Part shown: positions 36,602 to 44,378 of the stretch, piece after piece | Position numbering within the stretch: position 1 is the first letter of the stretch | Layout: every line of letters starts with the position of its first letter | Source: an uncultured Arenicella sp. | Lineage (GTDB): Bacteria; Pseudomonadota; Gammaproteobacteria; Arenicellales; Arenicellaceae | Length of the DNA: 59,142 nt | NCBI GenBank assembly: GCA_905479805.1 | Contig: CAJQNY010000044.1 | Span: 1-59,142, forward strand | Reading direction: 5' to 3' | Program-made: the position numbers and the translations under genes | Notes under the pieces: model-generated | Seen by the model: only the letters and a program-made list of their open reading frames with translations | Told to the model about the DNA's origin: nothing | Database searches by the model: none

Positions 36602-37471
36602 ATGCAGATCCTATTGAAGACTTTTACAAGTATTTTCTATCACAGCCGCTTACTTGGCTGCGCAACTGGAATATGCGTTTACATGCTATCGACTGTCGCA
36701 TTCTCACAATCAACCTTCGACACCCACGCCGATAAAAGAATTCAACTATTCTTGCCCATACAACATACCAGCCAACAAGAAGTCGCCGATTCGCTACAAA
36801 ATGATTTGGAACACATCGGCATAAATCAAATCGAAGTTAAAACCGCCATTTATTGGCACAACTTTCAACAAGGGCTTAGGCAGGGCCATCTCGGATTTTA
36901 CGTCGCACCGCCACATTTCGCCGCGTGGGCTATCGCCAACCACGGCTTTTTACCATTAGCTCGATTGGCTGAGCCATTAAGCTTCGTAATCGCGACAAAT
37001 AAATCAGACAAAAGCCTGTTCGAGATTGGTGATCTCGCTTATAAGCCCATTTGTTCAAGCAAGCCCCTCAATCTCGATTATTTACTAATAAATAACACCT
37101 TCGAAAAATCAGTTTCTTCCGCCATCCCAACGACCGTGGACTCTGTACCGAAAGAGATGAAAAAGGCCAAAAGTGCCTGCGCAGCTTTTTCGATAAGTAA
37201 TCACCTGCTGGAGAGAGAAGCACGCAAGGGGACAACGAAATATATAAGACTCGCGCAAAGCCTACGAACCAAAAATTATGTTCTGGTCGCACACCCCAAA
37301 ATAAGTAAACAGTTGTCAAAAGGGATAAAAGATTACTTTCTGAGTAATCGAGGAGAACATCAACTCATGCCACTATCCCTGTTATTCAGTAATAGCGGAG
37401 AGTGGGTTAAAGCTACCACTAAGGACTATCCTCTCGAGCACGCAGATGGCCTACAAAAATATTGGCAGTAA
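36602..37471 (+). CDS. PhnD-like periplasmic substrate-binding protein, orphan
   Basis: 289 residues from ATG 36602 (in-frame TTG at 36590). N-terminal hydrophobic segment (LLGCATGICVYMLSTVAFSQ) predicts export, with cleavage near AFSQ. The body has the layout of phosphate/phosphonate-type binding proteins (PBP2 fold): IQLFLPIQHTSQQEVADSL, YWHNFQQGLRQGHLGFYVAPPHFAAWAI, then LAEPLSFVIATNKSDKSLF. No ABC permease or ATPase is adjacent. Ligand unknown; relatives serve as sensors or receptors. Divergent from fur, so iron-linked control is possible but unsupported. Confidence 0.7.
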   Translation: MQILLKTFTSIFYHSRLLGCATGICVYMLSTVAFSQSTFDTHADKRIQLFLPIQHTSQQEVADSLQNDLEHIGINQIEVKTAIYWHNFQQGLRQGHLGFYVAPPHFAAWAIANHGFLPLARLAEPLSFVIATNKSDKSLFEIGDLAYKPICSSKPLNLDYLLINNTFEKSVSSAIPTTVDSVPKEMKKAKSACAAFSISNHLLEREARKGTTKYIRLAQSLRTKNYVLVAHPKISKQLSKGIKDYFLSNRGEHQLMPLSLLFSNSGEWVKATTKDYPLEHADGLQKYWQ

Positions 37472-37514
37472 GCATCAACGTCTTAACCGTTTCGCAGCGA
37501 TAGAAAGACTGCGC

Positions 37515-38687
37515 TCAAACCCCCATGGCTTGATTGACCAAAAACTCTTTTAGCGATTTATTACGACTTAGCACATTCATTCCTTGTCCACGCACCGTAG
37601 ACCAAAAAGCAGAGTTATTCCTAAACCCATGATGTAACGCTTTCATCAGCATATCCGTTTGTTGATTATCCGTTTGTCGGGCGCGTTGGTATTTGTTTAG
37701 TACCGTTAAATCTCCCAGAGATTCGTTAGCACAGGTTGCCAGAATATCCACAAGACATCGCACATCCTTAAAACCAAGGTTCGCCCCCTGTCCCGCTAAC
37801 GGATGAATGCTATGCGCAGCATCGCCAATAAGAACTAATCCTTGCCGGCAATATTGCTGAGCTTGGATGCTTTGTAGTGGAAACGCCAACCGGTCAGACG
37901 CTAAACTCACGCTTCCTATTCTTTGCTGCAACGCTTGTGCTAATGCACGTTCAAACTCAGCATTGGATAAGCCCATCAAACTCACTGCATAGTCGTTATC
38001 AGCGCTCCACACAATAGAGCTTTGATTATTAGATAAGGGCAATACGGCTAACGGCCCAGATTCAAGGAACCGTTGCCACGCAGTATTTTCGTGAGGCAGC
38101 GAAGTTTCAATTTTGGCGACGATCCCTTGTTGTTCGAAAGGTTGCGACGGCGCAAATATTTTTGCTTGCCTGCGAACCCATGAGTTTTGCCCATCTGCGG
38201 CAACAATTAATTGCGCGGCAATGATTTTGTCATCGGCGCCAATATAACAATCACCGCCCTCTATCGATAAGTCATGCGCCTCAAAACCATAGAAAGCATC
38301 TATCCTGTCATTTTCATGAATGGCACGCTGCAAACAACGATTGCATTCAAAGCTATCAATGATTTTGCCTAATTCATCTCGGCCATAATCTTCAGCATTG
38401 AGGAACAGCTCACCTTCGCTGTTCTCGTCCCAAACAAACATGCTTGTATAAGGATGACAAAGATCAGGCTTAAGCTCAGGCAAAACATCAAGCTCATCCA
38501 GTATTGAAGTTGCTGCCGAACCTAATGCCACTACTTTCATGTTTGTCATAGATGAATCACTCATCGGCTTTGATCGTTCGATCAAGGCGATTGAGTAAGT
38601 CGTTCTTTTCGCCAACATCAACGCGCAGGCAGCTCCAATCAAGCCGGCACCAACAACCACAATATCGTAGCTATGCCGTTCCATCAT
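37515..38687 (-). CDS. UbiH/UbiI-family FAD-dependent hydroxylase (ubiquinone synthesis)
   Basis: 390 residues. Class A flavin monooxygenase that hydroxylates the ubiquinone ring. FAD motifs: VVVGAGLIGAACALMLA, an internal AADGQNSWVRRQA (DG motif) and LIGDAAHSIHPLAGQGANLGFKD (GD motif plus the COQ6-family HPLAGQG). The segment TSMFVWDENSEGELF and the terminal NQAMGV look more like UbiI (C5 hydroxylase) than UbiH, but a single-copy enzyme could be bifunctional. It follows pepP, as ubiH does in E. coli, eight bases after its stop. Confidence 0.88.
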   Translation of the reverse strand: MMERHSYDIVVVGAGLIGAACALMLAKRTTYSIALIERSKPMSDSSMTNMKVVALGSAATSILDELDVLPELKPDLCHPYTSMFVWDENSEGELFLNAEDYGRDELGKIIDSFECNRCLQRAIHENDRIDAFYGFEAHDLSIEGGDCYIGADDKIIAAQLIVAADGQNSWVRRQAKIFAPSQPFEQQGIVAKIETSLPHENTAWQRFLESGPLAVLPLSNNQSSIVWSADNDYAVSLMGLSNAEFERALAQALQQRIGSVSLASDRLAFPLQSIQAQQYCRQGLVLIGDAAHSIHPLAGQGANLGFKDVRCLVDILATCANESLGDLTVLNKYQRARQTDNQQTDMLMKALHHGFRNNSAFWSTVRGQGMNVLSRNKSLKEFLVNQAMGV

Positions 38688-38695
38688 TTCTACGT

Positions 38696-40003
38696 TTATC
38701 CGGCCATAACGACTTCTATGTCGTCAGCATTGGTAGGTGCGTCACTGGTTAAATTTTCATACCCATGCTTGGTAATCAGCACATTGTCTTCGATCCTGAT
38801 GCCTATATTGTGCCAACGCTCATCCGTCGTGGTGTTTGGATTAACGTATATCCCTGGCTCAACAGTAAATACCATGCCCGCTTCCAATTCTCGCCAATTA
38901 TCCTCTACTTGATAATCACCAACATCGTGAACGTCCATACCTAGCCAATGACCAGTACGATGCATGTAAAATTGAGTGTACGATTGTGATTCAAGCACCC
39001 GCTCTAAAGACCCTTCTAACAAGTTCTCATCCAACAAGCCCTGAGCTATAACCTCAACCGCTGCGTCATGCGGCTCATTCCAGCCAAAACCAACGCCACA
39101 TTTGGCAAACGCTGCATGTTGAGCCGCCAAGACAATGTCATAAAGTGCCCTCTGTTCGGCAGAGAATTTTCCATTAATAGGGAATGTGCGGCTAATATCT
39201 GAGGCATAACACTGAAATTCAGCGCCTGCATCAATCAATAAAAGCTCACCATCATTCAATACACGATCATTCTCGGTGTAATGCAGAATACAGGCATTCT
39301 CACCACCTGCCACAATAGAAGGATAGGCGTTATAGTGGCTGCCAGCTTTACGAAACTCACACTCCATCTCAGCCTGTACCTGATATTCATACATGCCTGG
39401 TTTACATGCTTGCATGGCTTTCACATGCCCTGCCGCCGACATTTTGCCTGCCTTACGCATCACTTGAATTTCATCTAACCGTTTAATTAAGCGCTGTTCA
39501 TAGAGCAAATGACTCAGATCAACAAGCTCAAAAGGTGCGTGCTTGCCAGAGCTAGTGTCCAGCTTGATTTTATTCAGCCAACCGAGAACACGCGAATCAA
39601 ATTCTGGGTAGCGACCTACGTTGGTATACACCTTTTCGCGCTCTTCCATCATGCCGGGCAGAATATCGCCAATATCTTCGTAAGGAAAAGCATCATCGGC
39701 GCCATAGAATTCGATTGCACCTTCTAATCCAGCGCGGCGGCCATCCCACATTTCACGTTGTAGGTCTTTCTCTCTGCAGAAAATGACATATTCACCATTT
39801 GCCCTACCTGGGCACATGACGGCAACGGCATCGGGTTCCTCAAAGCCAGTCAGGTAGTGAAAATCGCTGTCAGCGCGAAATCTAAACTCCACATCGCCGT
39901 TTCTAGATTTAACCGTAGAAGTAGGAACAATGACAATATCATTGCCGCCAATCTGGTTACCTAACTCAGCCCGGCGCCGTTTGTGAACCTGTTGATTAAT
40001 CAT
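38696..40003 (-). CDS. pepP: Xaa-Pro aminopeptidase P II
   Basis: 435 residues. Releases N-terminal residues before proline; dimanganese enzyme. N-terminal creatinase-like domain (VHKRRRAELGNQIG..., FHYLTGFEEPDAVAV), C-terminal pita-bread domain with metal ligands Asp in LLIDAGAE and YASDISRTFP, His in HRTGHWLGMDVHD, and Glu in TVEPGIYV and RIEDNVLIT. Length matches E. coli PepP. Second of a ygfB-pepP-ubi run. Confidence 0.96.
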   Translation of the reverse strand: MINQQVHKRRRAELGNQIGGNDIVIVPTSTVKSRNGDVEFRFRADSDFHYLTGFEEPDAVAVMCPGRANGEYVIFCREKDLQREMWDGRRAGLEGAIEFYGADDAFPYEDIGDILPGMMEEREKVYTNVGRYPEFDSRVLGWLNKIKLDTSSGKHAPFELVDLSHLLYEQRLIKRLDEIQVMRKAGKMSAAGHVKAMQACKPGMYEYQVQAEMECEFRKAGSHYNAYPSIVAGGENACILHYTENDRVLNDGELLLIDAGAEFQCYASDISRTFPINGKFSAEQRALYDIVLAAQHAAFAKCGVGFGWNEPHDAAVEVIAQGLLDENLLEGSLERVLESQSYTQFYMHRTGHWLGMDVHDVGDYQVEDNWRELEAGMVFTVEPGIYVNPNTTTDERWHNIGIRIEDNVLITKHGYENLTSDAPTNADDIEVVMAG

Positions 40004-40041
40004 CTAAATCGGTATTCTGATTGCGTATTAAAAGGCATTGA

Positions 40042-40611
40042 CTACTGGGTTTGCTCTGGCGCCTTGCTGGCTCGCTCTGAATAGATAAATTCAAACACCA
40101 ATTGCGCTCCTACCTTTACGTATTCATGCAACTCAGCTAAGGCGAAATCTTCCTCTTGATCTCCATCAAAACCCGAGCCTGCTTCAGATATCTCTATAAA
40201 ATCTCGAATAATCTCTGGTGCACTTTCAGGAAGTTGATCGACACTAAACAAATCGTTATACAACAACCCGAGCAAATAACCCTTCGTCCACTCAGCCAAG
40301 CCTTCCACGCGATTCGCAAGCGGCTCATCGTCATCGGGAAGCAGAAGCTCGAAACCCTCCTTCACCTCAATAAGTAATTCACTTACCTCACGATAATTTT
40401 GATACAACACATCACTTAATTGCGACAATTTACCGTCATTTGCATCGCTATTAGGCTCTATGAGCTGCATCAGGTTGGGTATCACCCCTGACTTCATATG
40501 GTTGCACATGGCGCCAACAACCGTGCCATGAACTTCACTAACAGAAATCTCCAAGCCCGCAAGTGCCAAAGAAGTCTCGATTTGAGTATATAGGTCTTTA
40601 ATATTGCTCAT
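40042..40611 (-). CDS. ygfB: YgfB/UPF0149 family protein
   Basis: 189 residues, all-helical acidic cytoplasmic protein. YgfB blocks: VSEVHGTVVGAMCNH at the start, WTKGYLLGLLY, and a final DFALAELHEYVKVGAQLVFEFI. Function not established in most species; in Pseudomonas a homologue affects ampDh3 expression. First gene of a ygfB-pepP-ubi operon, divergent from the zapA region, as in E. coli. The palindrome TTGCTG-T-CAGCAA lies 13 bases upstream of its ATG (40624-40636). Confidence 0.88.
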   Translation of the reverse strand: MSNIKDLYTQIETSLALAGLEISVSEVHGTVVGAMCNHMKSGVIPNLMQLIEPNSDANDGKLSQLSDVLYQNYREVSELLIEVKEGFELLLPDDDEPLANRVEGLAEWTKGYLLGLLYNDLFSVDQLPESAPEIIRDFIEISEAGSGFDGDQEEDFALAELHEYVKVGAQLVFEFIYSERASKAPEQTQ

Positions 40612-40772
40612 ATTTGAACCTGTTTGCTGTCAGCAATTATTAAGGTTGCGATATTCTACCGTAAGCCTAAAGCTTTTGAACGAATTTCCTTACCTCAGGT
40701 CTAATTATCTTGTTGCCACAGCGCTATGGTTTGCCAAAGCGACGTTAATCAGAGAAAACACAGGCAACGTAG

Positions 40773-40809
40773 TTGACGCAATCCGCCAATAGCCTTTACT
40801 ATTGAGGAG
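40773..40809 (+). promoter_or_regulatory. Promoter, hairpin and leader start before the ZapB-like gene
   Basis: -35 TTGACG (40773-40778) and -10 TACTAT (40797-40802), 18-base spacer. An inverted repeat CAATAG-CCTTTA-CTATTG (40787-40804) overlaps the -10 and abuts AGGAG (40805-40809), which is ideally placed for an ATG at 40816 opening a 13-codon ORF (40816-40857) that overlaps the gene start in another frame. Confidence 0.5.
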
Positions 40810-40831
40810 ATAATTATGAAGGGTAACAGTG

Positions 40832-41035
40832 ATGGAAGCGAATATCCTCGGTCTTGAACAACGTATTGAGACTTTGATAAGCGAATGTAAACGACTAAAC
40901 AGCGAGAATCGGACACTTAAATCCGAGCATGGCTCCTTGTTGACTGAGAAAACTCAACTGAAAGAGAAGAACCGTTTAGCCTGCTCCCGGCTCGAAAAGA
41001 TTGTCGAAAAGCTGCGAGCACTCGAAGATCAATAA
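40832..41035 (+). CDS. ZapB-like short coiled-coil division protein (TIGR02449 type)
   Basis: 67 residues from ATG 40832, with an in-frame GTG three bases before. Almost wholly a heptad coiled coil: LGLEQRIETLISECKRLNSE then NRTLKSEHGSLLTEKTQLKE and NRLACSRLEKIVEKLRAL. Proteins of this size and place, directly upstream of zapA, are common in gammaproteobacteria and thought to act with ZapA at the FtsZ ring like ZapB. AAGGG at 40819-40823 may be its ribosome site. Confidence 0.8.
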   Translation: MEANILGLEQRIETLISECKRLNSENRTLKSEHGSLLTEKTQLKEKNRLACSRLEKIVEKLRALEDQ

Positions 41036-41096
41036 GTTCGAACCCCTATCACTAATCGTCATCCAACCTTCTTCATTAACCCGGTAACCCACAGCT

Positions 41097-41399
41097 ATGT
41101 CTAATAAAGGCGTCAATATCTCCATTATGGGGCGCGACTTTTCAGTTGCGTGTCCTCCGCAAGAACAAGAAGATCTATTAGAAGCTGCTCGGCACTTGGA
41201 CAAAAACATGAAGGAGATTCAGAAGTCCGGCAAGATTATTGGCGCAGAGCGTTGCGCAATTATGGCCGCACTCAATATAACCAACGATTTACTTAAGCTA
41301 CAAAGAACAACAGTGGGTGAGTCAAAAATCAAAGCACGCTTAGAAAGCCTGCAAGATCGTATCGACGATGTTCTCAAGGAAGCAGAGACGTATACCTAA
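41097..41399 (+). CDS. zapA: Cell division protein ZapA
   Basis: 100 residues. Binds and bundles FtsZ. N-terminal beta-strands VNISIMGRDFSVACPPQEQE with the GRxFxVxCPxxE pattern, then AARHLDKNMKEIQKSGK, AERCAIMAALNITNDLL and a C-terminal coiled coil. Order ZapB-like - zapA - 6S RNA - ygfA matches many gammaproteobacteria. Confidence 0.94.
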   Translation: MSNKGVNISIMGRDFSVACPPQEQEDLLEAARHLDKNMKEIQKSGKIIGAERCAIMAALNITNDLLKLQRTTVGESKIKARLESLQDRIDDVLKEAETYT

Positions 41400-41491
41400 A
41401 TTAAACGCTTTTCATAATTGCTACCCAATAATTTACCGAAAAGCGCTCGTACTCGTTAAAAAATATTCATAGCAGCTAGAGCCAAGCAGGT

Positions 41492-41497
41492 TATAAT
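41492..41497 (+). promoter_or_regulatory. 6S RNA promoter -10 element
   Basis: TATAAT seven bases before the predicted RNA 5' end. The -35 region 41469-41474 (ATAGCA) is weak. Confidence 0.6.
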
Positions 41498-41503
41498 CAG
41501 TTC

Positions 41504-41716
41504 TGGTGTTGCCTGTGGTGTTTGTAGTGAGCTTCAAATCCCTTAGAACCTAGTATTTTTACTCGGGGGTTAGACCAAGTGACTGTTGTGAACATCTCAC
41601 GTTCGACATTTCCGAAAGGGCATGTTTTACACTGAGAAATCCTGATGTTGCTTGTAGACTCCCACTTGAACCATTGGTTCAAGGCACCAAGCCATTACGG
41701 CATCTACGGGTAACAT
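41504..41716 (+). ncRNA. ssrS: 6S RNA
   Basis: The 3' half carries the most conserved 6S block, TTGAACC-ATT-GGTTCAA (~41675-41691) followed at ~41701 by CATCTACGGGTAAC, closely matching the E. coli 3' region, and it lies between zapA and ygfA, the standard 6S locus. GTTGCCTGTGGTG (~41508-41520) can pair with CATCTACGGGTAAC (41701-41714), with G-U pairs, as the closing stem, so the molecule is about 210 nt, slightly long for 6S. The RNA mimics an open promoter and holds sigma-70 RNA polymerase in stationary phase. Ends are estimated to within ~5 bases. Confidence 0.88.
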
Positions 41717-41790
41717 CTTAATTTGTATAGTTTCAAGCAAGGCCTGCTTACGAGACTTCGGCCATCCTAGTTACTTAAACTTGATTAGTA

Positions 41791-42372
41791 ATGTTATCCG
41801 AGAAGAAAAAACAAAGTTTAAAATATCGAAAGGCTCGGCTCTCGCTTACACGGTCTGAACAGCATAAAGCCGCTCGGGCTATCGCTCGTCACGCGCGTGG
41901 CTTTCTCCCAATCTATAACTGCCAACGATTATTGAGCTATTCACCATTCGGCGGAGAAATTGACCCGAGCGTATTGGCAAGCAGTCTTGGCGCCTTAGAG
42001 TACCTACCAAAAATAACTAACTACCGCATGCGACGAATGCGTTTTTTCTCCGCACGGCAAGGCTTAACTATTAATTCACTGGGTATTACTGAACCGAGCG
42101 AGCAATCTCCCAGCATTACAGGGCGCGAATTAGATGTTGTATTAATGCCTCTTGTTGGTTTTGATAGAAACGGCAACCGCATCGGTATGGGCGCTGGATT
42201 TTATGACAGAGCATTTGAGTTCAGGAACACCGGTACGTCGTCAAAGCGCCCATTACTGATCGGCCTCGCACACCATTTCCAGGAGATAGAGTCAATTGAT
42301 GCTGACACATGGGATGTGCCGTTAGATGCTATAATAACTGACCGTGAACTCATTATTCCCACGCACTCTTGA
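41791..42372 (+). CDS. ygfA: 5-formyltetrahydrofolate cyclo-ligase
   Basis: 193 residues. Converts 5-formyl-THF to 5,10-methenyl-THF with ATP, salvaging folate. Seen: KYRKARLSLTRSEQHKAA, LLSYSPFGGEIDPSVL, and the signature VLMPLVGFDRNGNRIGMGAGFYDRAF. Located after the 6S RNA, as in E. coli where the two are co-transcribed. Confidence 0.93.
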   Translation: MLSEKKKQSLKYRKARLSLTRSEQHKAARAIARHARGFLPIYNCQRLLSYSPFGGEIDPSVLASSLGALEYLPKITNYRMRRMRFFSARQGLTINSLGITEPSEQSPSITGRELDVVLMPLVGFDRNGNRIGMGAGFYDRAFEFRNTGTSSKRPLLIGLAHHFQEIESIDADTWDVPLDAIITDRELIIPTHS

Positions 42373-42440
42373 GTGTAGGAATAGTAGGTAAGAGCGAGAA
42401 ACTTAGATTAGCCAATGAGCTTTATAAACCGGAGCATTGA

Positions 42441-43103
42441 ATGTCCAACCAAATGTCGATTCCAGCCAAACTGGCTAGCATTTTAATTATTTTATTCGCT
42501 GCAGCGTGTAGCAACGATAAACCACAATCCAATACCGAAAAAAATTCCACAAACAACACACACAATAAAGATACCAATATGACTTCTGAAACTAGCAATA
42601 GCACCGTACTTGTCGAACTAGAAACTTCCAAGGGCACTATTACCCTTGAGTTGAATAAGGAAAAAGCCCCAGCGACGGTAAATAACTTCCTCAACTATCT
42701 TGAAGCTGGCCATTATGACGGCACTGTATTCCACCGGGTTATTCCAGGATTCATGATTCAAGGTGGTGGCTTCGAGCCGGGCATGAAACAAAAGAAAACG
42801 AATGCCCCAGTATTGAATGAAGCCAACAATGGTTTACAAAATAACAATCTAACGATCGCCATGGCACGTACCGGCGACCCACATTCAGCGACGGCGCAGT
42901 TTTTCATTAATGTAAAAGACAACGACTTTCTGAATTTCTCTAGCGAAACACAGCAAGGCTGGGGTTACACCGTGTTTGGTCAAGTTGTTGAAGGTGGTGA
43001 AGCTGTTAAGGCGATAGAAACGGTAGCTACCGGTCAATCTGGCGGACACGGCGATGTTCCACAAGAAGATGTTTTAATCGTCTCAGCTAGGGTTAAACAA
43101 TAG
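42441..43103 (+). CDS. Cyclophilin peptidyl-prolyl isomerase with lipoprotein signal
   Basis: 220 residues. Residues ~50-220 are a compact cyclophilin nearly identical in plan to cytoplasmic Ppi[43 protein letters not shown] (catalytic Arg/Phe), [48 protein letters not shown] and GDVPQEDV. In front stands a signal with lipobox ([17 protein letters not shown]) and an Asn/Thr/Ser-rich linker, predicting a membrane lipoprotein. An internal in-frame ATG begins just before the domain ([15 protein letters not shown]), so a cytoplasmic short form is possible. Confidence 0.9.
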   Translation: MSNQMSIPAKLASILIILFAAACSNDKPQSNTEKNSTNNTHNKDTNMTSETSNSTVLVELETSKGTITLELNKEKAPATVNNFLNYLEAGHYDGTVFHRVIPGFMIQGGGFEPGMKQKKTNAPVLNEANNGLQNNNLTIAMARTGDPHSATAQFFINVKDNDFLNFSSETQQGWGYTVFGQVVEGGEAVKAIETVATGQSGGHGDVPQEDVLIVSARVKQ

Positions 43104-43281
43104 TCCAATATTATCCCTTGATGATTTGAGTCATGAGGATCCTGTGGTGAGTTATTAAATTAGCTCGCCTCCATTGCGACACACCAATCTGTTCCACAAA
43201 TAGTTAGCTGAACATCATTGTGTCTGGTTCCCCATCCTTAGGGTGCATCCAATAAATGAATGGGATTCTCATTTTGACTCA

Positions 43282-43308
43282 TTCCTCTAATTACCCTAAT
43301 TAGAGGAA
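43282..43308. repeat. Perfect 11-bp inverted repeat upstream of the SDR gene
   Basis: TTCCTCTAATT (43282-43292), loop ACCCT, AATTAGAGGAA (43298-43308). No T-run follows on either strand within 10 bases, so it is not a standard terminator. The 282-base gap 43104-43385 holds nothing else recognisable. Confidence 0.85.
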
Positions 43309-43385
43309 CAGTGAATATAAATAGGAGTTCGTTTTTTTCCCTCACCCCACTGGGTGATATTTGCAAACTGTATGATTGATCACTT

Positions 43386-44378
43386 ATGAGCAGCCAAAAG
43401 AAAAACATATTAGTGACCGGCGCTACTGGTTTCACAGGAGGCGCACTAGCCACAAAACTAGTGAATCAAGGACACGATGTCGTTGCCTTAGTGCGTGAAT
43501 CCGCTAACGTAGATCATCTCACCTCACTCGGTGTCAGGTTAGTCACAGGTGATATGACTGATCGCGATGCTGTTTTTAAAGCGGCTGAAGGAGTCGACCT
43601 TATCTATCATATCGCTGCTGTCTACAGAACCGCAGGACACTCTGACGACTACTATCACGCTGTCAATGTAGGCGGAGTACAGAATATTATTGATGCCGCG
43701 CGACGGCACAATGTGGGCAGAACCGTTCATTGCTCAACCATCGGCGTACACGGTGATATTGAACAAATCCCTTCTGATGAGGAATCACCATTTAACCCTG
43801 GCGACATTTATCAAAGAACCAAGCTTGCTGGCGAGGAACTTTTTGCCAGCGCAATGGATGATGGCCTAGCGGGATCAATATTCAGGCCGGGCGCCATCTA
43901 CGGACCAGGCGATATGCGTTTGCTTAAGATGTTTAAGCAAATTAAACGACGATTTTTCCCTTTGTTTGGCGGCGGCCGCAACCTATATCATTTATCGTAT
44001 ATCGACGATCTAACTGACGGGATTATCTTATGTGGTGAGCACCCGGCTGCGTTAGGTCAACGCTTCATCCTTTGCTCTAACGAGTATGGAACACTGCACG
44101 CTCTGAGTGCGACTATCGCAGGACAGTTGGGTGTTCCAGCACCCAAACTAGCTCCGCCCATTGGGCCCCTTATGTTGGCAGCCAGGTTGTGTGAGGGCCT
44201 ATGTAAACCCTTAGGCATAGACCCGCCATTGCATACTCGCAGGGTTGAATTTTTCGTCAAGTCGCGGGCGTTCAGCAACGCCAAGGCTCGAAAACTCTTG
44301 GGCTTTGATCCCAAATTCAGCACCGAGGAAGGTGTGAAACATACGATTGCTTGGTATGAAGAAAATGGATACCTTTAA
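43386..44378 (+). CDS. Extended SDR NAD-dependent epimerase/dehydratase
   Basis: 330 residues. Rossmann GATGFTGGALATKL at the N-terminus, GDMTDRDAVFKAAEGVDLIYHIAAVY, catalytic YQRTKLAGE (YxxxK) and FRPGAIYGPGD. Resembles NAD-dependent epimerases/dihydroflavonol-reductase-like enzymes acting on sugar nucleotides or hydroxysteroid-like substrates. The ribosome site is poor. The gene overlaps the next one by 14 bases, so the pair is translationally coupled. Substrate unknown. Confidence 0.88.
   Translation: MSSQKKNILVTGATGFTGGALATKLVNQGHDVVALVRESANVDHLTSLGVRLVTGDMTDRDAVFKAAEGVDLIYHIAAVYRTAGHSDDYYHAVNVGGVQNIIDAARRHNVGRTVHCSTIGVHGDIEQIPSDEESPFNPGDIYQRTKLAGEELFASAMDDGLAGSIFRPGAIYGPGDMRLLKMFKQIKRRFFPLFGGGRNLYHLSYIDDLTDGIILCGEHPAALGQRFILCSNEYGTLHALSATIAGQLGVPAPKLAPPIGPLMLAARLCEGLCKPLGIDPPLHTRRVEFFVKSRAFSNAKARKLLGFDPKFSTEEGVKHTIAWYEENGYL

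Noticed and set aside
36535-36735. 66-codon plus-strand ORF beginning in the fur start
   Set aside because: Overlaps the exported PhnD-like gene in another frame and has no domain pattern.
43282-43308. Hairpin as rho-independent terminator of the cyclophilin gene
   Set aside because: No run of T follows directly on either strand; the nearest T-run is over 20 bases away.
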